NCBI RefSeq assembly: GCF_003402535.2
Contig: NZ_AP025172.1
Coordinates: 1,550,001 to 1,614,000 of the forward strand
Direction of reading: 5' to 3'
DNA from: Cupriavidus sp. P-10
Lineage (GTDB): Bacteria; Pseudomonadota; Gammaproteobacteria; Burkholderiales; Burkholderiaceae
Length of the DNA: 64,000 bases
Shown: positions 8,641-17,311 of the stretch, piece after piece
How the letters are laid out: every line of letters begins with the position of its first letter
Numbering within the stretch: position 1 is the stretch's first letter
Notes under the pieces: generated by a model
Seen by the model: only the letters and a program-made list of their open reading frames with translations
Database searches by the model: none
What the model was told of the DNA's origin: nothing
Translations under genes and position numbers: made by a program

Positions 8641-9717
8641 ATGACCGATTTCCAAGCAGCCGTATGGGTACGCCGGACTCTTCTGGTATGCCTGCTCGGC
8701 GGGCTGCTCGCCCTTTCCTTCGTCATAGTGCGGCCGTTCCTTGTGCCTCTTGCCTGGGCCGCAATCCTCACCTATGTCACCTGGCCGCTCAATGCGTGGC
8801 TGCGCCGCGTGCTGCGCCAGCGGCGAACCTGGGCTGCGCTGGCCTCCACGCTGGTACTTGCCGCGATGCTGGGCGTACCGCTCATCGGGCTCACCATCCT
8901 CCTGCGTGCCGAGATGGTCGCCGCCTACCGTGAGGCGGCAGAGATTGTGAACGCGGGCGTCGAACTGCCGGATTCGCTCGCACGCCTGCCCTGGGTCGGC
9001 GAATGGTTGCAGGAATGGCTGTCAGTGCTGTTGGGTGACCGCGCAGCCCTGCGTGCCCAGGTCACGGCGCTGATCGAACGGTGGGGCGGCGCCCTTGCAA
9101 GGCTGGCCGGCGGTGTGGGACTCAACGCAGGGCTCATTGGCGTGACGCTGCTGACGGCATTCTTTTTCTTCCGCGACGGCGAGAAATTGCTCGCGCAGTT
9201 GCGCCTGGTCCTGCAAGGGATTCTCGGGCCCCGCGCGCACGGGTACTTCATTTCAGTGGGAGACACCGCGCGGGCCGTGGTGTTTGGCCTCTTCCTCGCC
9301 GCGGTCGCCCAGGGGTCGTTCGCCGGAATCGGCTACTGGGCGGCAGGTGTCGAAGCGCCGGTGTTCTGGGGCATTGCCACTGCCATCCTGGCACTGATTC
9401 CCTTTGGTGCGCTCGCGATCTGGGTCCCCATCGGCGCATGGCTGCTCATTACCGGCCACACGGTGGCGGGGATCGGGCTCCTGCTGTGGGGCGCTACGGC
9501 CGTGAGCTGGGTCGATAACGTCGTTCGTCCGCTGGTCATCAGTGGGGCCACCAAGATTCCGTTCCTGCTGGTGATGTTCGGCGTTTTGGGCGGACTCGCC
9601 GCATTCGGCCTGATAGGCCTGTTCATCGGGCCAGTGATCCTCGCGGTGCTGCTCGCCGTATGGCGCGAATGGCTGGAAAGCCAGGCGGAGCAGCCGCTGG
9701 GGCCACCGCCGGCGTAA
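8641..9717 (+). CDS. AI-2E family transporter (YdiK/PerM-like permease)
   Basis: A 358-residue integral membrane protein of the PerM/YdiK/TqsA family. It has paired hydrophobic segments near the N-terminus, a soluble stretch around residues 85-150, then a cluster of membrane helices ending GLFIGPVILAVLLAVWREW, the usual family C-terminus. ATG 8641 is preferred to an in-frame TTG at 8596 because the hydrophobic N-terminus starts soon after and AGGTG precedes it. Members have been linked to autoinducer-2 export, Na+/H+ exchange or generic efflux; nothing nearby favours one. Confidence 0.8.
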   Translation: MTDFQAAVWVRRTLLVCLLGGLLALSFVIVRPFLVPLAWAAILTYVTWPLNAWLRRVLRQRRTWAALASTLVLAAMLGVPLIGLTILLRAEMVAAYREAAEIVNAGVELPDSLARLPWVGEWLQEWLSVLLGDRAALRAQVTALIERWGGALARLAGGVGLNAGLIGVTLLTAFFFFRDGEKLLAQLRLVLQGILGPRAHGYFISVGDTARAVVFGLFLAAVAQGSFAGIGYWAAGVEAPVFWGIATAILALIPFGALAIWVPIGAWLLITGHTVAGIGLLLWGATAVSWVDNVVRPLVISGATKIPFLLVMFGVLGGLAAFGLIGLFIGPVILAVLLAVWREWLESQAEQPLGPPPA

Positions 9718-9806
9718 CGGGGGAGACACCTGTCGCTCATCCCATCGCCAGCTCAGGCATGTCCTGAGTCAGCCACGCTGGCACCGACGGCGCCGGCAGG
9801 TGCTGC

Positions 9807-11093
9807 ATGCAGCGCTGCAAGGGTGCCCGCGAGCGCGGCCTGAGCGATGCGCTGCGCTCGCCCTCGCCGCGCAAGCAGCGCCTGAGCGTTGCCGAGTTGG
9901 GCGAGATGCTGTACCTGTCGGCCGGCATCACGGCGCGGCGTGGTGGCCTGGCACTGCGCGCCTCGCCCTCTTCCGGCGCGCTGTTTCCCAGCGAACTCTA
10001 TGTCCTGGCGCACAAGGTCGAGGGCTTGCCGGCCGGGCTCTATCACTACGACCCGGAGCACAATCGGCTCGACGCGCTGGGCGCTGCACCGGCCGCGCTC
10101 GGCGCGCCTCAGGCAGATGGCGCCGACGCGGCCGTGGTGCTGACTGCGGTGTTCCGCCGCACCGGCTACAAGTACCGCGACCGGGCCTACCGCTATGCGG
10201 TCGCGGACGCTGGCCACTTGCTCGAGAATCTGCGGCTCGCGGGGCATCAGGCGGGAATGCAGGCGACGCTCGTCGCGCGCTTTGACGAGATGCTGGCCGC
10301 CAAGGCCATCGGTGTCGATGGCTTCGAGGAAGGCGTGCTTGCCATCATGGATCTGCGACCCGCAGCCAGCGGCGTGGTGTCCACCGGCGACGCTTCGCGC
10401 GCGCGCTTCGCAGCGCCGCCGGTTCCCGCCGGCGTGACAACCGGAGTGACAACCGGCGTGACAACCGGCGTGACAGGCATGGTGCACCTGGCCACGTCGC
10501 TGCAGCGGTTGCCCGACGAGGTGAGCGCCGGGCACATCGCGCTACCGCCGCCTGAGCCCACCGCCGCAGGCGTGACCGACACGATCGTCCAGCGGCGCAG
10601 CCAGCGGCGCTTCCTCGACGAGCCGGTGCCGCTCGCGACGCTGTCATCGATGCTGGCCGACATGGCGCTGCCGCCCCAGCTATCGGGCGCCATCCGCATC
10701 AATCTGGTCGTCAATCGTGTCGCGGGCCTCCGCCCGGGCGTGTATCGCTACCTGCCTCAGCACGCGCTGGTACGCGTGCGCGACAGCGATTCCGCCGCTG
10801 CGGCCCAGGCGGCCGCATTATCGCAGGACGTGATCGGCAACGCCGCAGTGGTGCTGGTGCTTTCCGCCGATCGCGCGCACATGCTGGCGGAAGGTGCGCG
10901 TGGTTATCGCCATGCCTTTCTCGAGGCGGGCATGCTGGGCGAGCGCTGGCTGCTCGGCGCGGTTGCCCGCGGCCTGGCGGCCTGTCCGGTGGGCGGGTTT
11001 TACGACGACGAAGCGGCGGCCCTGATCGATGTCGATGGGCAAAGCCAATGGGTGTTGCACTTCGCGGGTCTCGGCGTGTCGACTGGAACGTAG
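9807..11093 (+). CDS. SagB/ThcOx-type dehydrogenase with two nitroreductase domains
   Basis: A 428-residue protein with two nitroreductase-like FMN domains in tandem. The first (residues 25-190) contains SSGALFPSELYVLA and LPAGLYHYDPEHNRLD, typical of SagB oxidases. The second (about 250-425) starts RRSQRRFLDEPVPL and ends with GGFYDDEAAALIDVDG. The linker holds four near-perfect GVTT repeats encoded by a 12-bp direct repeat. A TGA at 9765 and no better start between fix ATG 9807, which leaves the first domain without its usual RRS-type opening, so the N-terminus may be eroded. Stand-alone copies of this type have unknown substrates; no azole-peptide precursor or YcaO gene is nearby. Confidence 0.72.
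   Translation: MQRCKGARERGLSDALRSPSPRKQRLSVAELGEMLYLSAGITARRGGLALRASPSSGALFPSELYVLAHKVEGLPAGLYHYDPEHNRLDALGAAPAALGAPQADGADAAVVLTAVFRRTGYKYRDRAYRYAVADAGHLLENLRLAGHQAGMQATLVARFDEMLAAKAIGVDGFEEGVLAIMDLRPAASGVVSTGDASRARFAAPPVPAGVTTGVTTGVTTGVTGMVHLATSLQRLPDEVSAGHIALPPPEPTAAGVTDTIVQRRSQRRFLDEPVPLATLSSMLADMALPPQLSGAIRINLVVNRVAGLRPGVYRYLPQHALVRVRDSDSAAAAQAAALSQDVIGNAAVVLVLSADRAHMLAEGARGYRHAFLEAGMLGERWLLGAVARGLAACPVGGFYDDEAAALIDVDGQSQWVLHFAGLGVSTGT
10434..10481 (+). repeat. 12-bp tandem repeat in the SagB linker
   Basis: About four copies of GGCGTGACAACC follow one another, with one G-to-A change in the second copy, encoding the GVTT repeats between the two nitroreductase domains. The unit is a multiple of three, so changes in copy number would only alter linker length. 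Confidence 0.8.
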
Positions 11094-11144
11094 AGCAAGG
11101 CCCGCACAAGCTGATGGCCACGAACTCTGCGAGAAAGGGCCCCG

Positions 11145-12008
11145 CTAGCTAGCCAACTCGGCAACCGCCCGATTGAACGCGCCTGGGTTGGCAATATTCA
11201 TGCCGTGAGAGGCTCCGGCAATTGTCTGACGCTTGGCTTGCACGATCCATTCGTGAAGCTTCTCGACCGTGCTACGGAACATGCGCGGACTCTTTTGCCC
11301 ATCGATCAGCAACGTTCGACACTGGATTTTACCGGCCGCTTCGCGAGTGTAGGCGGGCAAGGGGTCACGCAGCTGCTTCGGCAGTGTGAGCGCATTATCG
11401 AGCGCCATCCTGCGGAAGCTCTGGGAACTCTTGCTCCAAAAACCAGGCATGGTTACCGAGTCTACAAACAGATTCAGACCGGCATCGAATTCACCTTGCT
11501 CAATCAATGCCGCGGCCTTCTCTCTCAACGCATGAGTGGCCGGCGGCAATTTTCCGGCCCCTGCTTGCGGCGTTGCCTGAAGTGGGCCGCCTGGATCCGC
11601 GAGCGTGAGCGTGTTCACCAAGTGAGGGTATTTGCACGCCAGATGAAACGCAATGCAACCGCCACGCGAGTGGCCGACCAGATGGACCTGCCCCAGACTT
11701 AACGCATCGATGAACTCCGCAACTTCCGCGACGTGCGCCTCCCAACTGAAGTCGCCGCGTCCGAACGCACTGGCTTGCGGCCAATAGTGGCCCAGGCTCG
11801 GAGCGAAGCAGCGGAAGTCTTTCGACAGAGAAGCGATCTGCGGCTCCCAATAGCGGTAGTCGCACAGCGACCCGTGCACGAATACCATTGGGTCGCCGCT
11901 CCCGGCTTCCACATAGGGAACGGGGGTGCCGGAGGCAATGGAGACAAAAGAAGGTTGTGGCCAGGCACCGGCAAGAGCCAGCGTAGTCAGGGGCGCTCGT
12001 GCATTCAT
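11145..12008 (-). CDS. Alpha/beta hydrolase
   Basis: A 287-residue alpha/beta-hydrolase-fold enzyme. Visible motifs are the HG oxyanion motif in MVFVHGSL (41-48), the nucleophile elbow GHSRGG with Ser114, and the catalytic histidine in GASHGMN (His268). The ATG at 12008 is chosen over an upstream in-frame start because AAGGAGTT lies right before it. The first 25 residues are mildly hydrophobic but do not form a clear signal peptide. The order resembles esterases and chloroperoxidase-like hydrolases; the substrate is unknown. It is a single-gene unit, divergent from the toxin-antitoxin pair. Confidence 0.78.
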   Translation of the reverse strand: MNARAPLTTLALAGAWPQPSFVSIASGTPVPYVEAGSGDPMVFVHGSLCDYRYWEPQIASLSKDFRCFAPSLGHYWPQASAFGRGDFSWEAHVAEVAEFIDALSLGQVHLVGHSRGGCIAFHLACKYPHLVNTLTLADPGGPLQATPQAGAGKLPPATHALREKAAALIEQGEFDAGLNLFVDSVTMPGFWSKSSQSFRRMALDNALTLPKQLRDPLPAYTREAAGKIQCRTLLIDGQKSPRMFRSTVEKLHEWIVQAKRQTIAGASHGMNIANPGAFNRAVAELAS

Positions 12009-12187
12009 GTTTAACTCCTTGCCCAGACTTTGCTGCACCGCACTCAAAAAGAAAATCGAATAATATTGATGGAATCTTTCAGATTTTCTGATAGCTCCCT
12101 CGCCCTTGCGAAACCCGTTTCGGGCTTGTTAGCGGCTTCCGGCAACTGAATCCGAAACCGGCGAGCTCGGCCTGCATGGATGTGCTA

Positions 12188-12203
12188 GCATTGCTGTCAA
12201 TGC
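12188..12203 (+). promoter_or_regulatory. Dyad before the toxin-antitoxin operon (probable FitA-type operator)
   Basis: GCATTG-CTGT-CAATGC is a 6+6 inverted repeat ending 24 bases before the antitoxin ATG. Antitoxins of the ribbon-helix-helix class usually bind such a dyad over their own promoter. AGGAGG at 12217-12222 is the ribosome site. Confidence 0.5.
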
Positions 12204-12227
12204 AAGCATGCGGCTGAGGAGGCTGTC

Positions 12228-12473
12228 ATGGCAACGTTGACGATCCGCAACCTGGATGAAGAGGTGAAGGCACGGCTGCGGCTCCAGGCGGCCCAGCACG
12301 GGCGCTCCATGGAAGAGGAAGTGCGCGAGATTTTGCGGCGCGCGCTAAGCAAACCGTCTGGCCTTGGCGGCCTGGGCAGCCGTTTGCAACAGCGCTTTGC
12401 CACGCTGGCCGATCCGGGGCTGGACCTGCCCTCGCGCGCCGAGCAACCGCGGTCCGCGGATTTGCCCGAATGA
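12228..12473 (+). CDS. FitA-like ribbon-helix-helix antitoxin
   Basis: An 81-residue protein. The start ATLTIRNLDEEVKARLRLQA is a ribbon-helix-helix DNA-binding domain of the FitA/Arc class; the following GRSMEEEVREILRRAL completes the second helix. The C-terminal 35 residues are Pro/Arg rich and probably unfold to grip the toxin. It is joined to the toxin gene by a four-base ATGA overlap, and a dyad sits before it, as expected for autoregulated type II toxin-antitoxin operons. Confidence 0.88.
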   Translation: MATLTIRNLDEEVKARLRLQAAQHGRSMEEEVREILRRALSKPSGLGGLGSRLQQRFATLADPGLDLPSRAEQPRSADLPE

Positions 12474-12889
12474 TCGTGCTCGACACCAATGTCTTGTCGG
12501 AGTTGATGCGGGGCCAGCCTGAGCCCGCCGTCGTCGACTGGCTCGATCGACAGGCACAAGATTCCCTGGTCATCACCGCCGTGACGGTTGCCGAGTTGTT
12601 GCATAGCATTGCCCGTCTGCCCGACGGGCACCGCAAAACCGGGTTACAGGAAGCCGCGCTACAGATGCTCGACCAGGAATTCGAGGGCCGGGTACTGCCT
12701 TTCGACGAGGATGCCGCGGTGCACTACGCCGCGTTAGTGTCCCAGCGCGAACGCGCAGGCTGCCCGATCAGCATGGCGGACGCGCAGATTGCAGCCATCT
12801 GTCGGCACCACGCCGCCGCGTTGGCTACACGCAACGGCCAGGACTTCGAAGGGGTTGGCATTGTGTTGGCCAATCCCTGGCTGGATTGA
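12470..12889 (+). CDS. FitB/VapC-like PIN-domain ribonuclease toxin
   Basis: A 139-residue PIN-domain protein. The metal-binding acidic residues are visible in IVLDTNVLSEL (Asp5), VAELL (Glu42) and ISMADAQIAAI. C-terminal ATRNGQDFEGVG is the usual last strand of FitB/VapC toxins. These enzymes cleave RNA when freed from the antitoxin. It overlaps the antitoxin gene by four bases, and no other gene is attached to the operon. Length and motifs are complete, so it is likely intact. Confidence 0.9.
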   Translation: MIVLDTNVLSELMRGQPEPAVVDWLDRQAQDSLVITAVTVAELLHSIARLPDGHRKTGLQEAALQMLDQEFEGRVLPFDEDAAVHYAALVSQRERAGCPISMADAQIAAICRHHAAALATRNGQDFEGVGIVLANPWLD

Positions 12890-13014
12890 GCCGTGCAGGT
12901 CGTCAACAGGCAGTGGCAACGTCGTCAAAAGTGCCGGTCGGTGCCTTCGGCCCTCGACATCCTTCCGATCCGGCATAATGCCCGGCGCACCATGGCGCTA
13001 CGGGATTGAACTGG

Positions 13015-14676
13015 ATGATGCAAATGAAACCGGACAGCTTTCGCGAACAGACCTCACAAAGCACGGACGGGGGCGACGACTGCCCCTTGCGCTGGTTCGA
13101 CGCGGATCTTGGTGCATTCGAATCGCTCGAGCGATTGATCGCCGAGCATCCGGCGGATTTCTTTGCGGGCGAGCGTTTTGACCCGGTTGGCGCGTGCGCC
13201 ACACGCGAGGCGGTGTTCGCGTCGGTTGAGCTGCCCGAGAATCCGACATCGCCGCAAGCGCATGCCGATCATCTGCTCAACGAAGTGTTTAGGCACGTGA
13301 TGCCCGTGGCATCGCCCACTTTCGTCGGACACATGACGTCGTCACTGCCGTCGTTCATGCCCTCGCTGGCCAAGGTGGTGGCAGCGCTGAACCAGAACGT
13401 CGTGAAGCTCGAGACGTCGGGCGCGCTGACAGGGCTCGAGCGCCAGGTCATCGGCATGCTGCACAAGCTGGTGTTTGCCCAGGACAGCGCGTTCTATGCG
13501 AGATGGCTGCACGATGCCGATCACGCGCTCGGCGCGATCTGTTCTGGCGGCACGGTCGCCAACCTCACCGCGCTATGGGCGAGCCGCAACAACTTGCTGG
13601 GCGCGCGTGATGGCTTCGCCGGCATCCATCGGGCCGGACTGATGGCTGCGCTGCGCCATTACGGCCATGACGGGCTTGCAATCGTCGTCTCGGAGCGCGG
13701 GCACTACTCGTTGGGAAAGGCAGCCGATGTCCTTGGCATCGGACGCGACAATCTCGTGCCGGTCGGGGTCGATGCAGACGGTCGCATGCGCATCGACCTG
13801 CTGCGCGACACCATGCGTGACCTGCAGCAGCGCAACATCCGGCCGATGGCGATCGTCGGCATAGCGGGGACGACAGAGACGGGCGCGGTCGATCCGCTCG
13901 ACGCGATCGCGGATGTTGCACAGGAGGCCGGCTGCCATTTCCACGTGGATGCCGCATGGGGCGGCGCAACCCTGCTGTCGGAGCGCGAGCGCTGGCGCTT
14001 CGCGGGCATCGAGCGCGCCGATTCCGTCGTCATCGATGCGCACAAGCAGTTCTACGTGCCGATGGGTGCCGGCATGGTGCTATTCCGGAGCCCGGCGTGG
14101 ACGCAGGAAATCATCCAGCATGCGAACTACATCGTGCGCAAGGGCTCGGTGGACCTGGGGCGCCATACGCTCGAAGGATCGCGCGGCGCGGCGGCGGTCA
14201 TGCTCTATGCGAACTTTCATCTGCTTGGTCGCAAGGGGTTGGCGCAGTTGATCGATCGTAGCATCGATAACGCCCGCTACTTTGCATCGCTGATTGCGCA
14301 GCAGCCGGATTTCGAGCTCGACAGCCACCCGCAGCTTTGCATCCTGACCTATCGCCATGTGCCCGAGACCGTGCGTGCCGCGCTGGCAACGGCTTCGGCC
14401 GACAGGCGCGAGAAGATCCTGGACGCGCTGGATGCGCTGACCATCAGCATTCAGGAAATGCAGCGCGATGCCGGCCGCTCGTTCGTATCGCGCACGCAGT
14501 TGACGTCGACACAGTGGGGTGGCCGACCGATTGCCGTTTTCCGCATGGTGCTGGCCAACCCGGATACGACGCCTGCCATCCTGCAGGACATCCTCGACGA
14601 ACAGCGCGTGCTGGCGGCGGCCAGCCCGTGCATGGCGCCGCTGATGGCGCTGGTGGGGGCGCCGGACGCCGCGTGA
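13015..14676 (+). CDS. PLP-dependent decarboxylase, PanP-like (probable aspartate 1-decarboxylase)
   Basis: A 553-residue group II PLP decarboxylase. SGGTVANLTALWASRNN is the cofactor phosphate region, HVDAAWGG holds the Asp that binds the pyridine nitrogen, and DAHKQFYVPMG carries the Schiff-base lysine (Lys344). Length and the sequence LNQNVVKLETSGALTGLE resemble PanP proteins, which supply beta-alanine in bacteria without PanD; glutamate or diaminobutyrate decarboxylase are alternatives. The start lies among ATGs at 13015, 13018 and 13024; the ribosome site is weak. It is monocistronic and convergent with a BKACE gene. Confidence 0.7.
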   Translation: MMQMKPDSFREQTSQSTDGGDDCPLRWFDADLGAFESLERLIAEHPADFFAGERFDPVGACATREAVFASVELPENPTSPQAHADHLLNEVFRHVMPVASPTFVGHMTSSLPSFMPSLAKVVAALNQNVVKLETSGALTGLERQVIGMLHKLVFAQDSAFYARWLHDADHALGAICSGGTVANLTALWASRNNLLGARDGFAGIHRAGLMAALRHYGHDGLAIVVSERGHYSLGKAADVLGIGRDNLVPVGVDADGRMRIDLLRDTMRDLQQRNIRPMAIVGIAGTTETGAVDPLDAIADVAQEAGCHFHVDAAWGGATLLSERERWRFAGIERADSVVIDAHKQFYVPMGAGMVLFRSPAWTQEIIQHANYIVRKGSVDLGRHTLEGSRGAAAVMLYANFHLLGRKGLAQLIDRSIDNARYFASLIAQQPDFELDSHPQLCILTYRHVPETVRAALATASADRREKILDALDALTISIQEMQRDAGRSFVSRTQLTSTQWGGRPIAVFRMVLANPDTTPAILQDILDEQRVLAAASPCMAPLMALVGAPDAA

Positions 14677-14870
14677 GGCGGCCATGAGGAACGTGCCGAC
14701 GTGGTTGGCGCGAACAACCTTCTGGCGCGGGCATACCGCGTTGCACCCCCGGAAGTGGGGCCGTTGCCTTGCCAGAGGAGTCCGCGCGGATCACGCAATG
14801 CCCGACATTCGGGCTGCGTATGGCCGAACTGTAGTAACTGTCCGACCCCGGTCAATTCTCCGCAGAGGCT

Positions 14871-15929
14871 TTAGTCCGGCTTGCGCAGGAAGCCCTGGTT
14901 GCCACCGTTCCGGTTGGGCGCGAAGCCATTGGCCTGCAGCGTCTCCTCCGCCGTGTCGTAGAAAACGCCGATCTTGCAGATCTCTCGTGCCTGTTTCGCT
15001 GTCGCTATCGGGCGACCGAATTCGCCGGCGATACGTACCAATTGCTTGATCTGTTCCACGGAGCTCATCTTGCCCGTGCGAGTCTGGTTCCACAGCACAT
15101 CCTCGATGCCGCACCGCACGTGCAGGCCCAACGCCATGCCAATCATATTGATGGGCAGCACATTGAGCACCGAACTTTCCACTGTGACCACTGCACCATC
15201 GGGCACGGCCCGCAGCATGTTGGCCAGGTTGTAGATGTTCGCCTGATCCATGCCGCCGCTGATCGCCACCCAGTTCATCACCAGCGGCCCCTTGTAGACG
15301 CCGCGGCGAATCAGACGCTCAATCGTTTCAAAGCTGTTGATGTTGTAGACCTGGAACTCGCTTTGGATGCCGGCAGCCGTCAGGCGACGGATGTGCTCCT
15401 CGATAAAGCTGGGATTCGAGGGCACGATCATGTCCTTGTAGGTCCCGTAGAGGTGCGGGAATCCGCGCGATACCCCCTTGAAGTCATCGACGCCAGCGTG
15501 CTCCGTCACGTTCATCTGCGTGGTGTTGACGGTCACCGTCACCTGGTCGGGCTTCGGATCAAGTTCAGCCAGCATGTGTCGCGTGTCGTCGGAGAGCCAT
15601 TTTGCCTCCGCGCCGTCGCCCTCGGGAGCGAAGCTGATGGAGCCGCCAACTTGAATGATCATTTCCGGCACACGGGCGCGTACCCCGGCGATCAGTTCAT
15701 TGAACATGGACAAGCGCTTGCTGCCCTTGCCATCGGCTTCGCGCACATGGAGGTGCAGCACCGCGGCGCCTGCTTCGTAGCAGTCCACCGCTTTCTGGAT
15801 CTGCTCCTCCATTGTGATAGGGATATCTTCCGGGAAATCGGAAGGAATCCAGCCCGGCGCATAGGGAGCGGCCGTGATGATCAGAGGCTGCTGGTTCTCC
15901 GGGTACAGGTGGCCGTCAAGAAAGTTCAT
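14871..15929 (-). CDS. BKACE family beta-keto acid cleavage enzyme (DUF849)
   Basis: A 352-residue TIM-barrel enzyme of the 3-keto-5-aminohexanoate cleavage (Kce/BKACE) family. LHLHVREADGKG carries the two metal-binding histidines near the N-terminus; VTVESSVLNVLP and GIEDVLWNQTRTGK are later conserved barrel strands. The family splits a beta-keto acid with acetyl-CoA into acetoacetate and a new CoA ester. The length is longer than the classical 280-310 residues because of insertions around residues 100-130. It is an isolated gene with no visible pathway partners, so the substrate cannot be named. Confidence 0.82.
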   Translation of the reverse strand: MNFLDGHLYPENQQPLIITAAPYAPGWIPSDFPEDIPITMEEQIQKAVDCYEAGAAVLHLHVREADGKGSKRLSMFNELIAGVRARVPEMIIQVGGSISFAPEGDGAEAKWLSDDTRHMLAELDPKPDQVTVTVNTTQMNVTEHAGVDDFKGVSRGFPHLYGTYKDMIVPSNPSFIEEHIRRLTAAGIQSEFQVYNINSFETIERLIRRGVYKGPLVMNWVAISGGMDQANIYNLANMLRAVPDGAVVTVESSVLNVLPINMIGMALGLHVRCGIEDVLWNQTRTGKMSSVEQIKQLVRIAGEFGRPIATAKQAREICKIGVFYDTAEETLQANGFAPNRNGGNQGFLRKPD

Positions 15930-16375
15930 GATGTCGGATCTCTAGGTGGAAATGCGAATATCGAGCGCGTCGAACTAGATGAGAAGGCTTTAGACCCCCG
16001 GTTGCAGCACCATCGCAGGGACGATGTTGCGCGGGCTTTCCTAAGCAAGTCTCTCTAATCGGTGGATGTCGAAGTCTTGGGACAACGAGTGAATCATCCG
16101 ACCCCCCGCCACTTTCCGCTTTACGCTGGATGTCTCGCACTTAACCATTCATGACAACATCACGACCCAGTCCAATGAGCAACCGTCAAGGCACATACGC
16201 GCGTCATCTCGGAAGGCGCTGTACCCGAGCAGAATGATTGGGAACTCCCTCCCCTTCCCCCGTCGCCTTCTCTCCCCTCCGCCCCGAAATGCTAAAGCGC
16301 TCTGCATCGTTGACATTTCGGGGCAAGAGGGAAACTACGAGATCGCGCGAACAGGCGTGCGGATGGGCTAGCCGA
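15930..16375. other. Intergenic region between the BKACE gene and the hydroxylase-like gene
   Basis: About 446 bases without a convincing gene. It should hold the BKACE promoter next to 15930. Its far end holds a long inverted repeat (listed separately) that probably ends transcription of the hydroxylase-like gene. Nothing else was recognised. Confidence 0.5.
16281..16324 (-). terminator. 11-bp inverted repeat downstream of the hydroxylase-like gene
   Basis: Arms GCCCCGAAATG (16281-16291) and CATTTCGGGGC (16314-16324) are perfect complements with a 22-base spacer. It lies about 50 bases past the stop of the minus-strand gene, so a transcription end or 3' stabiliser is likely. There is no T tract, and an operator role is not excluded. 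Confidence 0.4.
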
Positions 16376-17182
16376 CTAGGCGGCCATTGCCCGCCGCTCC
16401 TCCTCATCGAGCATGGGGCCATCCAGGTTGACACGCGAATGGTCCGTGCGGAATTTCTGGATGATCGGCTTCAGCTCTTCCTTGACGTGCGCTTCGCTGT
16501 AGCCATTGAACAGATGACCGACCAGGCCCCGGCGCAGGTCCGAAGTGCCCATGATGTAGTCAGCGATCGGGAACGTGAGGTTCATGTTGTACTTCATCAT
16601 GATGCCCATGTTGTGATGCGCCGTGTGATGACGCCGGATCGTGTTGATGAAGGGCATGTTGCGCACGAACCAGTTGTCGTGCACATGGCAGCAATAGTGG
16701 AAGGTCTCATAGATCAGGTACTGCGCCACCATCGTGATAAAGACAAAATAGCCGGCGTTGGCATTGAAGATCAGCGATGCCAGGTAGCCCAGCCCGCCGC
16801 CGCCCACGCCAAGCGTTGCCAGCACGCGCCACGGGAAGAACACGATGCGGAATTCACGCGTGGTGTCGATGGTCGGCTCCTGGTCGGTGAAGTACTGGTG
16901 GTGCTGGCGCGTGTGCCGCTCATAGATGGCACGCAGCGCAAAGACGTTGATCCGGCGGTGCATGACATAGCTGTGCATGAACCATTCGACGAAGTTGCCG
17001 GCCAGGAATACCGGCAGGATCAGCGCCCACTCCCAGGTCACGTTGTGCAGCCGCTGGATTGACCACCAGAGCGCGCCAGCGCCGACGCCGTAGATCACGG
17101 CGATATGCAGCAACCCGTTGTAGAGCGGGCTGATATCGGCCTTGTACTGCTCCCTGAACTTGCGTTGACGTTCCGTCATCAT
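16376..17182 (-). CDS. Fatty acid hydroxylase / sterol desaturase superfamily membrane protein
   Basis: A 268-residue membrane protein with the histidine-box pattern of the non-haem di-iron hydroxylase/desaturase superfamily: HSYVMH, ERHTRQHHQ, ETFHYCCH and RRHHTAHH. Two to four hydrophobic segments flank the boxes. ATG 17182 is chosen because GGAG lies eight bases upstream; an in-frame start at 17203 is less likely. One copy of the regulon dyad lies 28 bases before the start, tying it to the malonate genes. Members hydroxylate or desaturate lipids, carotenoids or small hydrophobic molecules; the substrate is not predictable here. Confidence 0.8.
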   Translation of the reverse strand: MMTERQRKFREQYKADISPLYNGLLHIAVIYGVGAGALWWSIQRLHNVTWEWALILPVFLAGNFVEWFMHSYVMHRRINVFALRAIYERHTRQHHQYFTDQEPTIDTTREFRIVFFPWRVLATLGVGGGGLGYLASLIFNANAGYFVFITMVAQYLIYETFHYCCHVHDNWFVRNMPFINTIRRHHTAHHNMGIMMKYNMNLTFPIADYIMGTSDLRRGLVGHLFNGYSEAHVKEELKPIIQKFRTDHSRVNLDGPMLDEEERRAMAA

Positions 17183-17210
17183 GATTGCATCTCCGGAAAA
17201 CAACGCCGCA

Positions 17211-17222
17211 CTAACATATTAG
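17211..17222 (-). promoter_or_regulatory. Shared operator copy A (before the hydroxylase-like gene)
   Basis: CTAACATATTAG, followed by TTGGATA. It is one of four nearly identical 12-bp dyads, this one 28 bases before the hydroxylase-like ATG. The AT-rich core could overlap a -10 box, which fits repression. Confidence 0.65.
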
Positions 17223-17311
17223 TTGGATATAAAAGCGCGGCGACCCATAAAATGCCCCTGGTGGCCAGGGGCGCCAATGCAGGCGCGGCTGGTAGGCCGC
17301 GCGGCGAACCG

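Noticed and set aside
16238..17062. Plus-strand open frame opposite the hydroxylase-like gene
   Set aside because: The minus-strand frame carries all histidine boxes; the plus-strand reading has no motif.
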